64,000 nucleotides of DNA. Source: Cycas panzhihuaensis. Taxonomy: Eukaryota > Cycadophyta. The notes beneath the pieces are model-generated. The model had not been told where the DNA came from, did no database searches, and saw only the letters and a program-made list of their open reading frames with translations. Shown piece after piece: positions 1 to 11,424 of this stretch. The stretch is from NCBI GenBank assembly GCA_023213395.1, contig CM041465.1:132873741-132937740 (forward strand). The letters run 5' to 3'. How positions within the stretch are numbered: the stretch's first letter is position 1; each line of letters starts with the position of its first letter. Position numbers and translations under genes: made by a program.

Positions 1-2440
1 AAGTCAAGTATTTAACATCTTCGTTGAATTTAAAACCTTAGTCGAAAACCAAATCAACTCTAAAATCAAAATCTTTAGATCTGATAATTCTAAGGAATAT
101 CTAAGCAACAGGTTTACTACTTATTGTAAAAAGCACGGAATACGATTTCAACATTCCGTAGCATATACTCCTCAACAAAATGGTGTTGCTAAACACAAAA
201 ACCGTACCCTTGTTGAGATGACCAGATGCATGTTACATGCAAAAGGTCTTGACTTAAAGTTGTGGGCATAAGCTATTGCTTGCTCTAACTATCTTTTAAA
301 CTGCTTACCATACAAATCTCTACAGAATATTATGCCAGAACAAAAATGGTCTGGTCATAAACCTTCCATTAAGTATTTAAAAATATTTGGAAGCATTGCC
401 TGGGGGCATGTTCCCAAAGAAAAACGACAGAAACATGATCCTAAAAGTTTCAAATATATCTTTGTTGGTTACATTAAAGAAAGCAAAGCATATAGACTTC
501 TAAATCCAACCACGCATAAGATTTCAATCTTGTGTGATGTTGTATTTGATGAGGAAGGTTCTTCATCAAAAACTTCTTATGTTGAACTACCGGTTGAAAA
601 CTTGTTAACTAACACTTACTTAGTTGACCCCTCTAACATAGAAGTTGACCCTGAATCAATCAAGTCCTTATCTACTCAAGTCCAAAATTGGACCTTAAAT
701 GAACCAACTACCTCAATTTCATCTACATCTAGTCAGCCTACTTCTCCAAAACAACAACCTAACAATAGCAAACAACCTGTTTGGGCTCAGAAAACTCTTT
801 CTAACGCCAGTTCTGATGCTAGTAATCTTTCAGATACCAAAAGAACCTGTTCACAAAAGTTTCAAACAATTTTTTCTTTAATGGCCACAGTTATGGCCAA
901 CGATGATCCAAAAACATTTAAACAAGCAAATATCAATCCAATATGGCAACAAGTAATGCAAGCAGAGATTGACTCTCTAAAAAAGAATTCAACTTAGGAT
1001 TTAGTCCCTTTGCCTCCTGATAAGAACTTGGTAGACTGTAAATGGGTCTATCGAATAAAGTTCAATTCAGAAAAAGCAGTTGAAAAACACAAGGCTTGGT
1101 TAGTAGCCAAAGGTTTTTGACAAATTGACAGTATTGATTATACCGAAACTTTTGCTCTTGGTGCCAAGATAAACACCATTAAAACTATATTAGCTTTAGT
1201 AGCAAAATTTGGTCGGTACATTCATCAAATGGATGTTAAAAGTGTTTTTCTAAGCAACGACTTTAAAGAAGAAATCTATATGAAACAACCTCCTAGTTTC
1301 ATAGATAATCCTAATCTTGTTTGCAAATTAAAGAAATCTTTATATGGCTTAAAACAAGCTCATCAAGTTTGGTACACAAAAATCGATGACTATCTTTTAC
1401 AAAACGGATATACTAAGTGTATTAGTGATCCTAATCTCCACTTTAAAAGACAAGATAATAATATCACCATTCTAATTCTCTATGTAGATGACATTATAGT
1501 AACTGGTTCTTTACTCTCTCATATTCTTCAATTAAAATCAATTGTAATAAACAAGTTTGAAATGACAGACTTAGATCTGTTACATTATTTTTTAGGTTTA
1601 CAAATTTATTAATTTGAATAAAAAATCACCATTTCTCAACCTAGATATATCCTTGAACTAATAAAAAGGTTTAATATGGATAATGCCAAGCCATCCCCTA
1701 CACCTCTACAATCAAGTGTAAAATTAAAATCTGATTGTTCTTCTCCATCTTGTAACCCTACCTTATATCGTCAATTGATAGGTAGTTTAATTTACTTAAC
1801 TCATACCCGCTCGGATATATCCTACACTATCATCTTATGTTCAAGATATATGCAAAAGCCTCACGAATCACATTGGAAAGCAGTCAAATGGATTTTAGGC
1901 TATCTACGAGGTACAATATTCTATGGCCTAACATATAATTTTTGTACCACTAACTTGACATTGACAGGCTATACAGATTCAGACTGGGCAGGAGATTCTA
2001 ATGATCGCAAATGAACAATTGGTTATGTTTTCTTTCTAGACTCTTCACCAATCACCTAGTCTAGCAAGAAAATGCAAGCATTAGCCTTATCCACAATCGA
2101 AGCTGAATATTGAGCACTTGTTGAAGCTAGTAAAGAATCACTCTGGATAAAATCCCTATTAAGTAAACTTGGTTTATTTCCTAATTCGTCTATTAAAATT
2201 AATATTGATAATCAAGGTGCCATATCCATTACTACTAATCTTGTTGCGCATTCTAGGACAAAGCATATAGAATTACATCAATATTTTATATGTAATCTTG
2301 TGAATGACAATATTATTAATTTGTTTTATTGTCATACAAATTTATAGATTGTAGATATTCTTACAAAACCATTGACCGGAGCAAAGTTTGTCAAGCTACG
2401 AGACTTATTGAAGATTGAAGAAGTCTTCATCAAAGGGGGA
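1..2440 (+). pseudogene. copia pol (integrase end, RT, RNase H), C1
   Basis: Degenerate polyprotein segment. Integrase residues include RSDNSKEYLSNRF, then AYTPQQNGVAKHKNRTLVEM with the usual E of NGVAE replaced by K. The post-integrase KIFGSIAWGHVPKEKRQKHD block follows at about 390-440. RT starts near 1000 (DCKWVYRIKF) and includes HQMDVKSVFLSNDFKEEIYM, SLYGLKQAHQVWY and an intact YVDDIIVTG near 1480-1505. RNase H has YTDSDWAGD (about 1970-1990) and LSTIEAEY (about 2085), and ends near VDILTKPLTGAKF (about 2345-2390). Stops often replace W, R or Q codons. Not translatable as one protein. Confidence 0.93.
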
Positions 2441-2519
2441 TCACCGTGCTGAAGTCTTCTTCTTCATCTTCTTTTTCTTCTTTTATCTTCTATATCATAT
2501 ATTGTACAAAAACTAACAT

Positions 2520-2529
2520 TAAAGGGGGA
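2520..2529 (+). other. Polypurine tract of C1
   Basis: A-A-A-G-G-G-G-G-A run directly before the TG of the 3' LTR, which is the plus-strand priming site in reverse transcription. A second, similar purine run lies at about 2433-2440, just after the pol reading frame, and may be an older or auxiliary tract. Confidence 0.8.
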
Positions 2530-2974
2530 TGTTAGAGTTATTAATGTTAGCTTTATATCCTTTATAAGGTTTCTTTTATTAATGTTAGATTCAAATGTTA
2601 ATATTATTAAAGTCAATGTTATTTTATATTAGTTATGTGATTCGTTGAAATGGACAACCGCTTATTTCAACAAGCCTTCACCTCCTTAAATCTCTCATCC
2701 TAGATTCTAGAAAGTTGGTCAAGATAATCAGGTTAGGTTGATCAAAGATTTGGTATTCAGGTGGAGAGTGTACGTAGGTCTAGCTGGCTAGCTTTTGATC
2801 AGAGAGGATGAGATCCTTCTTCTCCAATATGGTTTCATGTATTTATTTATTAAATTTATATTATAAATTATACTTTTGAGGTGGTTTTTTCTCCCCTAAA
2901 GGGGTTTTTCACCTGGCAATTCTTGTGCACTATGTATGAGTGATTATTTACTCTTTAACCCTCTCTCTAGCACA
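2530..2974 (+). repeat. 3' LTR of C1 (right end approximate)
   Basis: Starts TGTTAGAGTTATTAATG immediately after the PPT. It contains the copia U5-type block of C-rich then G-rich sequence near 2890-2915 (CTCCCCTAAAGGGG) and a T-rich tail ending near CTCTCTCTAGCACA. No second copy is in the window, so the right end is set from the CA dinucleotide and is approximate. Confidence 0.7.
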
Positions 2975-2987
2975 CCCCTTTCATTAA

Positions 2988-3293
2988 TGAGAGAGAAATA
3001 CTCTTGTATAAATACATACAATGTATACAAATAAGCCTATGCATGTAGGCCAAGTGTCAAGACAGAATGAAAGAGGGGTTGGATACATAACCCTCAATAT
3101 AATTGTTAAGATATAATGTTTTATCCTAAGGGTACTTTGAGTGTAATGTTTTAATCCCTCTTTTATGTAACTCCTAATGTAACCTAGACACTTATCTGAC
3201 ACGCGTCATTTACTCATGTATATTTAAGGAGGCTTCCTCTCTCATAATAATCAATCAAAAGTTTTCCCCTACATCTAAGTCTCAAGTTTATCA
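2988..3293 (+). repeat. Candidate 5' LTR of copia element C2
   Basis: A noncoding stretch of about 300 bp ends in CA at 3293 and is followed directly by a degenerate PBS (TGGTATCTAATTAAGAG from 3294). The left boundary is uncertain. TGAGAGAG at 2988 is the best TG start because it faces a CTCTCTCA near the right end. No partner LTR is visible, so this is inferred from PBS position and context. Confidence 0.5.
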
Positions 3294-3967
3294 TGGTATC
3301 TAATTAAGAGAGAAATTGTGCCTGTCCAAGAGAGAAATTGCCAGACATCATGTGTCGTTTTGAAGGAAGTCTAAAGAAGATTGAAATATTCATTGAGGAG
3401 AGAGAAATAGAAATCACCAGAAGATCAAGGAAATTGTAGAAATTGATTCTGTACGAATCTATATGGACAGAAATTTTTTAAGTTCTCAAAATTTTATAAA
3501 ATTTGGTCAATAGACAGATCTCAGTACATATGTCACTTTGGTCAGCTGGCATGAAGGCATTTGAGATTGTTTTGAGATAGTTTTTGGCTCTTTACCAATC
3601 CGCGTGGGTCTAAGCATTTAATCACATTTTTCACTTAGAATGTTGCATCAATCTAAATAAAATCATTGATAAACTTAGTGTTTTGATGATTTGATCCTAT
3701 TGAATCCATTTTTGAAGAGATTGTTTGAAGATTTCGAAAGTCTGAAGCAAATCTTTGAAAATCCCTAGTCATCCCTTTATAGAATTCGAGCCAGTTTTCT
3801 CTCAATCTAAGAGTCATATCCAAAAAATAATTTCAGATTTGGAATCCTCGTGGAAAATACTCTAATTTGGGGTACATATTATATTTGTCCATACAGTTTC
3901 ATTTCCATACTAAAATCCGTACAATTGTATGACCGAACTCAAATATCTCTGTTATCTTAGTTAGAAA

Positions 3968-4870
3968 ATGGCTTTCTCAATCTTGGCCCTAGTCGATCAT
4001 GGCAAACTGACAGATACCAACTATCATGTGTGAAAAATTAAGGCAGAAACTTTGTTCAGGGCAAAAAATGCCTGGATAATTGCCACTGGTACTGATGCAA
4101 AACCCTCTGTAGCAAGACCTGACCAAACTAGTTGGATAGAAAGAGATAACGCAGGGGTAATAATACTAAAGCTCTCCATTTTGGATCCTCTCCTTGTCTA
4201 TGTTGAAAAATTAAATTCATCTTCTACAATCTGGAGCATGTTTCAGAATATGTATAGTTAGAAGAACAAGGCAAGAATTATAGCACTCAAAGAAGAATTG
4301 TTTAAATTATACATGAAGGAAACTGACACTGTATCAGAATTCATACACAAGGTTGTCTTTATTAGAAATGATTTTCTGAGTGCAAGAGCAAGCATCACAG
4401 AGCAAGAAGTTGTAGAGATGATAGCAAGCAAGCTCCCAAAATCCTTTGATGTTACAGTTAACACAATAACCAGATTAACACAATGTCTCTCGATGACCTA
4501 ACTGGCTTATTGTTAAGACAAGAGTAGAGGAATAAAAAGGCATAAAGGCATAATAGAAATAGAGGATGCCTTTGTGACAAAACTAAATATAGGACCCAGA
4601 GGCTGAGATCAAATTCATGCTCGTAGATGAGCTCCGGAATTTAGTACATCTTGAGGAAGGTGGAAAGAAAGTAGAGGACAAGGATGTGCAAATCCTCCAA
4701 GAGATGTAAGGGTTTGTTTCAACTATGGAAAACTTGGTCACTTTTCTAACAACTGCAGGGCATTTGATGTATGTTATCATTACAGAGAGCTTGGGCACTA
4801 CCCCTCTCAGTGCACTCAAAGAAAAGCTAAAATTCAGAGAGGGAAGCATCACATCGGAAACTACAACAAA
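3968..4870 (+). pseudogene. copia gag, C2
   Basis: Begins MAFSILALVDHGKLTDTNYHV, then a stop. Later blocks include AWIIATGTDAKPS and IWSMFQNMY followed by a stop. A long piece (about 4262-4500) has EELFKLYMKETDTVSEF and EQEVVEMIASKLPKSFD, the helical UBN2-type copia Gag signature. Several stops and at least one frameshift make it nonfunctional. The zinc knuckle lies around 4705-4815 in a degraded form (C-F-N-Y-G-K-L-G-H pattern). Confidence 0.85.
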
Positions 4871-4929
4871 AAACAAGCAGATGAGGAGGAAGAGGAAACT
4901 GTCTTCATTGCTGCTTTTACTGTCAGCCT

Positions 4930-5982
4930 GGAAGATGAGGACGTATGGTACATAGACTCCGAAGCCTCAAGACATATGACAGGTCGAGAGGACTGGTTTA
5001 AGTCACTTAAACCCTATTCTTCCAACAAATCAGTTGAACTAGGGAACAAGTACTCTCTAAATATTAAAAGGTAATGTGTAGAAAATTGGAAATGTACTTT
5101 TTGTTCCAGGCCTAAAAAATAATCTTCTCTCTGTCTCCCAGCTTAAAAAGAAAAGACTGAAGACTATATTTTATGAGGAAGGGTACTACTACATCTTAGA
5201 TATGAAGAATAATGGCACTGCTATTGCTAAGGGGATAGAAAATAATGACTTATATAGGCTACTTTATAACCCTATAATTCCAAAAAAGGATGTAAAGGCA
5301 TATGTTGCTATAAATTCCAATATTAATAATAAATTGTGGCATTTGAAGCATGGGCACATCTCTTTAGACAGATTAGAAATGATGCACAAAACTAGAATGG
5401 TTGATGGGCTTCCTAATATTACTTCTGACCATTTTATTTGTAAAGGCTGTCAATTTGGTAAACAACATCATTTGCCTTTCAAAAAAAATGAATGGTGAGC
5501 TCAGAACAAACTAGAATTGGTACACACAGACTTATGTGGACCCCTTACTCCTTGTTCAATCAATGGCTCCAAATATTTTCTAACATTCATTAATGATTTT
5601 TTTAGAAAAGTAGGTTTATTTCCTCTTCAATAAATCCAAAGTCTTTGATGCATTCAAAGAATTTAAAGTTGAAGTCGAATTGGAATCATAATAAAAAATA
5701 AAATGTATTAGGTCTAACAATGGAAGAGAATGTATTTCGAATGAATTCTTAAATTTTTGTGAGGCGAATGGAATATAGAGACAGTTCACAACTCCCTACA
5801 TACCTCAATCCAATGGGGTAGTTGAACAGAAAAATAGAACTATTATGGAGATGGCTCATAACATGATTCATGACAGGCAAGTCTCAAAAACTTACTGGGA
5901 TGAAGTAGTAAGTACAACTTGTTACCTGATAAATCGAAGCCCAACAAAGACCTTGGAACAAATTACTCCAGAAGAAGCCTGG
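4930..5982 (+). pseudogene. copia protease and integrase, C2
   Basis: The protease site reads DVWYIDSEASRHMTG near 4945-4985, where family members normally have D-S-G-A/C, so the active-site glycine is replaced by Glu. The pre-integrase zinc domain (about 5338-5495) keeps LWHLKHGHISLDRLEMM and the C-K-G-C-Q-F-G-K pair. The integrase core starts about 5518 (HTDLCGPLTP) and continues through NGVVEQKNRTIMEMAHNM (about 5815-5870). It stops at the LTR junction at 5983. Confidence 0.88.
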
Positions 5983-6672
5983 TGTTGGCATATATTTTGA
6001 CACATAGACTTTGAAGAAGACAGAATATAGGCTTGTATTGACCAGAGGAATGTAGGTATGGACAGTACAGAGGTACGCATAGTGGAAAAAGGTTGAAAAC
6101 ATGCAATCTGGGTACGTATGACAGATGTGTACCAAAAAGGTATGCATTACAGGGTGCATACCGTTTTTAGTATGCTAGCAGACAACAAGGTACATATGGA
6201 CAGATTTGACCCAAAGGCACCTAGAAATGATGACGTCAGCCCAAAAGGACATATGTACGGATAAGAAAAGACACCATTAAGGAAACTTAATCAAGTGTTA
6301 AAGTGAAAGGGTACCTTGGTGACAAAAAGGTATGGTTATGACTTTGGGTCATAACCTTTCACCCAAAAGGCATCAAAGGGACATATTTAATGATGCTTTG
6401 AGGACAATTCCAGTGTGAGAGCCAAGTGATTCAATCCTATAGTATACTCTCAAGGGTGAGAGCCAAGTATTCCAGACACTCAGTGGTATGGTAGCCAGTA
6501 CGTATGACAACAGCACAAAGCAATGCATAAGAATGTGTACTTTTCAGGAATGCATATAACAACATTAGTGTATATGGATGGAATGCAAAAGGAATGCATT
6601 CTAGAACTTGTTGTGTAAAAACTTATTACTTAATAAAAGAAGAGTTACACGAAAAATATTGATTCTATGTGT
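5983..6672 (+). repeat. Truncated LTR of the G1/G2 gypsy family
   Basis: Begins TGTTGGCATATATTTTGACAC, close to the LTR starts at 18280 and 27949. It follows those LTRs through the GAGAGCCAAGTATTCC block and the GATTGATTCTATGTG-like end region, then stops at 6672 before the usual U5 end. The rest is replaced by the X-Y array. It holds a hairpin (GGTATGCA at 6139-6146 with TGCATACC at 6155-6162). This is the third of four LTRs of this family by completeness. Confidence 0.85.
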
Positions 6673-8412
6673 ACGCCTTTGAAAATTGGGCATTATATTG
6701 GTTTTGTTAGTATTAATTCATATGAATATTAAAGGTTGTTAAGAAACCTTTAATAAAGAGTCTTTTATCTCGGTTTTATAGTCTATCATTTCAATTGTAT
6801 TAAGGTGTCTTTGATGAGATTATTTAAGAGATAAATAAGGCTTGAGTACCTAAACCAAAGTTTGCATGTTGATATATTTGCATGTTGATATATGAGGCTT
6901 GAATAGCAAAGTAAGTGGTCATTTGGTGAAGTATCAAATTGTCTTTGTTGCATGTGATTGTGTGACAAGGTTTAGTGGGTAATATAAGGTGACATTGTGC
7001 TCCTTGAGTGTGAGTTACATGAAGGAGTCTTAAGGGCGATGATGTGTGCTTGTTCCATGTGTATTACATGACAAGTTTTGGGCATATGTTGTGCAGTTTT
7101 AAAGGCGAGAGTAAGGGCGAAATTGGGCGAGTTTCATGGGCAGGTTGAGAGAAGGTTTTAAGGGCGAGTTTGAGGGCGAGATTGGGTGAAGAAGGGCAAA
7201 GAAGAGCATGAGATACCTTCATTACAATTTATTACAAACTCTGTTACTCAGTTAGTGTGGCATAGATCATTGCACAAAGTTCGTGTTTATATGTGATTAT
7301 TCAGTGATATAAGTGTGTTTATTCATGGTATACATTCGAGTTTAGTTGCATCAAATGTGTATGAGGTGAGGTTCAGAATTTGCCTGTATGATTGGTTGTC
7401 ATTTATGATGGACCGTTATATTTTGCTAGTTGGACTGGTGATAGCATGAGGTTTTTGGCCTTATTGATGTTGGTTCAACATGAATTCATATCAGAACAAG
7501 TCTGATGTGGAACCGAGATAAAGTGCTTGATAAATTAAAGTGTGAATGGAAAGGTCTAAGACGAGTTGCCTTAAAATCAGTGATGCCTTTGTCATGGTAT
7601 GTATAGTTGGCCTGTAAGGTTGCATTGCAGGTGAATATCATGATGCAGATGGTGAGGTTTGGTGCATGTTGTGGTTTGCCTCTCATGTTTTGTTGGCAGA
7701 AATTGTAGCAGACAGGTATGGGTACCCCTGTTGATACTGTTCGTGGCAGATTTTCCCCTATTATTGTGTGTGTGGACCAAATCAGAAGCCTTCCATTCGT
7801 TTCCTTTGGTGCATTGGAGTCCACACATCTTAAACGAAGATTGTTGTAGCAAGATTGCAAGAGTTTGAAGCGTATCAATTGTTTAGCTTACAAGCAGCGT
7901 GATCTGTAGGGGAAATGCATTATGATCAGTCTAGATGTTCAGTTGATGAGTTTATGACGTACCATGCTGAGTGTCATTTGGTAACAAGTTTTATCCTTCA
8001 TTGCTTCACTTTTCCATGATGTTATTCAACAGGTGTGGAGGTTTGCTTGCTTAACATTGTGCTTGAGACAAAAACAGGACTTAGTGACAGATTGATGATG
8101 AGGGGTTGTTAGACGATGAGACATGGATTACAACCCCATGTTCCATTGACAGTTGAAGACCTACAGGATGCTGGAAGATCATGGATTAGCATGCCAGTCA
8201 AAGCTTGAGTTAGATACCAACGTTCCAATGAGTACAGATTCAGGATGGAGAGCTATATTGAAGCAAAGAACCTAGTCGATTTGCAAGTTGGTAAGCTTGT
8301 TGCGCAGGATGTCTAGCAGAAAGAAGGATTGAGGTATGATGAAACATTTGCACCAGTTTCTATGTTATTTTTGGTCCATTTGATCCTTACTTTAGCAACT
8401 TCAGATAGTTGG
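6673..8412 (+). repeat. X segment, copy 1 (copia-derived)
   Basis: The first 800 bp form a noncoding leader with a perfect 10-bp hairpin (6728-6737 with 6745-6754) and a run of GGGCGA-type hexamers (about 7030-7195). The last 180 bp are the start of copia RT: from about 8233 one frame reads MESYIEAKNLVDLQVGKLVA, then QKEGLRYDETFAPVSM. The middle is too degraded for me to assign gag or integrase. Copies 2 and 3 are at 9698-11424 and 12708-14432. Confidence 0.8.
8233..8412 (+). pseudogene. copia RT N-terminal fragment, X copy 1
   Basis: The KLVAQDV-stop-QKEGLRYDETFAPVSM string corresponds to the conserved copia RT block normally written ARLVAKG...YDETFAPV. It ends in LATSDSWW, where Y begins, so palm and YVDD are absent. 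The same fragment recurs at about 11245-11424 and 14253-14432. Confidence 0.8.
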
Positions 8413-9697
8413 TGGATCCGCAGGTGCCTTCTATTCTTGCTTGCAGGTACTCTGAGCTATATGGAGGTGTGTGGACGTGTTTTCACTCTGTTGCTAGCTA
8501 TGCAAGTGTTGTTTGAGCCTGCTAAAGGTGCCGGATCTTTGTTTGACATTGCCAGTGAGTTTGTGTATCCTAGAGTCGATTGCTAGCCCTCTATTGCCGA
8601 TGGGAGGGTGCAGAAACCCTGGCAAGCCTGTTGCAAAGCCGTGAAATAATAAATATGGTCAATACAAAGGTATGCTCAATATATATTAATCACCCGTTGA
8701 TATTTAAGATTTGAATAATATATTTTGTAGCCTGTTATTGTATTATGACCTAGGTATTGTCAATATTTAGCTGCTGTGATATATTTTTGTCACCTGTTTG
8801 ATAAATACATTGATATTTATCAATATATTGCTTTTTGGCCAAGGGTATATTATTATCGCATGTGAATATTAATAACTGCATGTTCACTATGTGATATTGC
8901 CGTCTCCTGTTTGCATAAGTAATCCATGCCATCCTGCGTGTATATTATATTATGGCCTCCGTTCAATGTTCATATTTGTAGTCGGCCGTTTATTATTCGT
9001 CGGCTGCATATATCTATCAATGTCAGTGTGCTTAATATAAAGCCGCCTGTCGCCCATGTTGATTATTGTCGATGTAATTTATTCAATTTACATTCGATGT
9101 TCAGAATATATGCAGCTTTCATCTGTGTTTTTATTATCACCCATCCACATAACTGCGCCTACATCTGTTTGTTTGTCGCCCTTTGTTGGAGACTGTCGTT
9201 TGTCTGGTTAGCCGGGTGTTATACGCAGTTCGTAGTTCGTCTATGCAATTTACAGTTCGCTTTGTTCATCCGTCGTTTATCAAAGTCATCAGATCGTTCA
9301 GTCGCCCGTGTGTTGAGTGGCCATGCCTGCATGTTAGTATGAAGTCGTGTTTCTGCATGGAGATAATGGGCAGCCTGCAGAATGATTCATAACTCACGCC
9401 GTGATTCCTCCATTGAGCCGTTGATCGCTGCCGGTTTTGATAGTAATATAGCTGTGATATTGGTCTGCAACTAGGATGATATATATTTGGCAATTGCCTG
9501 CTAATATACGTTTACATTGCATCGTCTTAAATTGCCTGCCGCCTATTTAGATTAATGAAGTTGCTGACTGTGTTATGAAAGACAACCACCATTTTGCCGT
9601 ATGCATGCGTGACTATGCTACGCCGCCTCTTTTGGAAAGTTTATAAAGTCATTTTTGCGGTTTTATATATCGTTAATACAATATATCAATATATGGT
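8413..9697 (+). repeat. Y segment, copy 1
   Basis: A 1285-bp AT-rich block of unknown origin that replaces the downstream part of copia RT. It starts TGGATCCGCAGG and ends ATATATCAATATATGGT. I see no retroviral motifs, tRNA or homology to other parts of the window. Short open frames occur (for example 8329-8586, crossing the X-Y junction, and 8926-9342), but they are not all conserved in length between copies. It could be a foreign insertion or part of an unknown LTR; the ends do not show a clear TG...CA. Confidence 0.75.
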
Positions 9698-11424
9698 ACG
9701 CCTTTGAAAATTGGGCATTATATTGGTTTTGTTAGTATTAATTCATATGAATATTAAAGGTTGTTAAGAAACCTTTAATAAAGAGTCTTTTATCTCGGTT
9801 TTATAGTCTATCATTTCAGTTGTATTAAGGTGTCTTTGATGAGATTATTTAAGAGATAAATAAGGCTTGAGTACCTGAACCAAAGTTTGCATGTTGATAT
9901 ATGAGGCTTGAATAGCAAAGTAAGTGGTCATTTGGTGAAGTATCAAATTGTCTTTGTTGCGTGTGATTGTGTGACAAGGTTTAGTGGGTAATATAAGGTG
10001 ACATTGTGCTCCTTGAGTGTGAGTTACATGAAGGAGTCTTAAGGGCGATGATGTGTGCTTGTTCCATGTGTATTACATGACAAGTTTTGGGCATATGTTG
10101 TGCAGTTTTAAAGGCGAGAGTAAGGGCGAAATTGGGCGAGTTTCATGGGCAGGTTGAGAGAAGGTTTTAAGGGCGAGTTTGAGGGCGAGATTGGGTGAAG
10201 AAGGGCAAAGAAGAGCATGAGATACCTTCATTACAATTTATTACAAACTCTGTTACTCAGTTAGTGTGGCATAGATCATTGCACAAAGTTCGTGTTTATA
10301 TGTGATTATTCAGTGATATAAGTGTGTTTATTCATGGTATACATTCGAGTTTAGTTGCATCAAATGTGTATGAGGTGATGAGGTTCAGAATTTGCCTGTA
10401 TGATTGGTTGTCATTTATGATGGACCGTTATACTTTGCTAGTTGGACTGGTGATAGCATGAGGTTTTTGGCCTTATTGATGTTGGTTCAACATGAATTTA
10501 TATCGAAACAAGTCTGATGTGGAACCGAGATAAAGTGCTTGATAAATTAAAGTGTGAATGGAAAGGTCTAAGACGAGTTGCCTTAAAATCAGTGATGCCT
10601 TTGTCATGGTATGTACAGTTGGCCTGTAAGGTTGCATTGCAGGTGAATATCATGATGCAGATGGTGAGGTTTGGTGCATGTTGTGGTTTGCCTCTCATGT
10701 TTTGTTGGCAGAAATTGTAGCAGACAGGTATGGGTACCCCTGTTGATACTGTTCGCGGCAGATTTTCCCCTATTATTGTGTGTGTGGACCAAATCAGAAG
10801 CCTTCCATTCGTTTCCTTTGGTGCATTGGAGTCCACACATCTTAAGAAAAGATTGTTGTAGCAAGATTGCAAGAGTTTGAAGCGTATCAGTTGTTTAGCT
10901 TACAAACAATGTGATCTGCAGGGGAAATGCATTATGATCAGTCTAGATGTTCAGTTGATGAGTTTATGACGTACCATGCTGAGTGTCATTTGGTAACAAG
11001 TTTTATCCTTCATTGCTTCACTTTTCCATGATGTTATTCAACAAGTGTGGAGGTTTGTTTGCTTAACATTGTGCTTGAGACAAAAACAGGACTTAGTGAC
11101 AGATTGATGATGAGGGGTTGTTAGACGATGAGACATGGATTACAACCCCATGTTCCATTGACAGTTGAAGACCTGCAGGATGATGGAAGATCATGGATTA
11201 GCATGCCAGTCAAAGCTTGAGTTAGATACCAACATTCCAATGAGTACAGATTCAGGATGGAGAGCTATATTGAAGCAAAGAACCTAGTCAATTTGCAAGT
11301 TGGTAAGCTTGTTGCGCAGGATGTCTAGCAGAAAGAAGGATTGAGGTATGATGAAACATTTGCACCAGTTTCTATGTTATTTTTGGTCCATTTGATCCTT
11401 ACTTTAGCAGCTTCAGATAGTTGG
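9698..11424 (+). repeat. X segment, copy 2
   Basis: 1727 bp, nearly identical to copy 1 apart from the missing 16-bp duplication, a 3-bp gain near 10377 and scattered substitutions. It contains the same hairpin, GGGCGA-rich tract and copia RT fragment, which ends at 11424 in LAASDSWW. Confidence 0.85.

Larger units (their letters stand above)
1..2974 (+). mobile_element. Ty1/copia element C1, 5' part outside window
   Basis: Autonomous copia retrotransposon remnant. The integrase core is already in progress at base 1, and RT, RNase H, a PPT and a 3' LTR follow in the standard copia order (IN before RT). The 5' LTR, gag and protease would lie left of the window, so no TSD can be tested. The reading frame is broken by scattered stops, but RT keeps its YVDD box, so decay is moderate. 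Confidence 0.93.
3294..5982 (+). mobile_element. Copia element C2 internal region, 3' part lost
   Basis: Contains, in order, a degenerate PBS, a leader of about 670 bp, gag (from ATG at 3968), protease, the pre-integrase zinc region and the integrase core. It ends abruptly at 5982 in integrase, after LEQITPEEAW, where an unrelated LTR begins. No RT or RNase H that would continue this copy follows directly. The copia RT pieces in the 6673-14432 array could be distant relatives but are not demonstrably its continuation. Confidence 0.85.

Noticed and set aside
7486-7878. 130-codon minus-strand open frame, repeated in each X copy (also 10498-10872 and 13506-13880)
   Set aside because: Conserved only because the X repeats are recent duplicates. 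It has no family motif, and an overlapping frame on the same strand is equally open. Not supported as a gene.
8926-9342. 138-codon open frame in Y
   Set aside because: In Y copy 2 the same region is split by a stop near 12162. No recognisable domain and no coding conservation.
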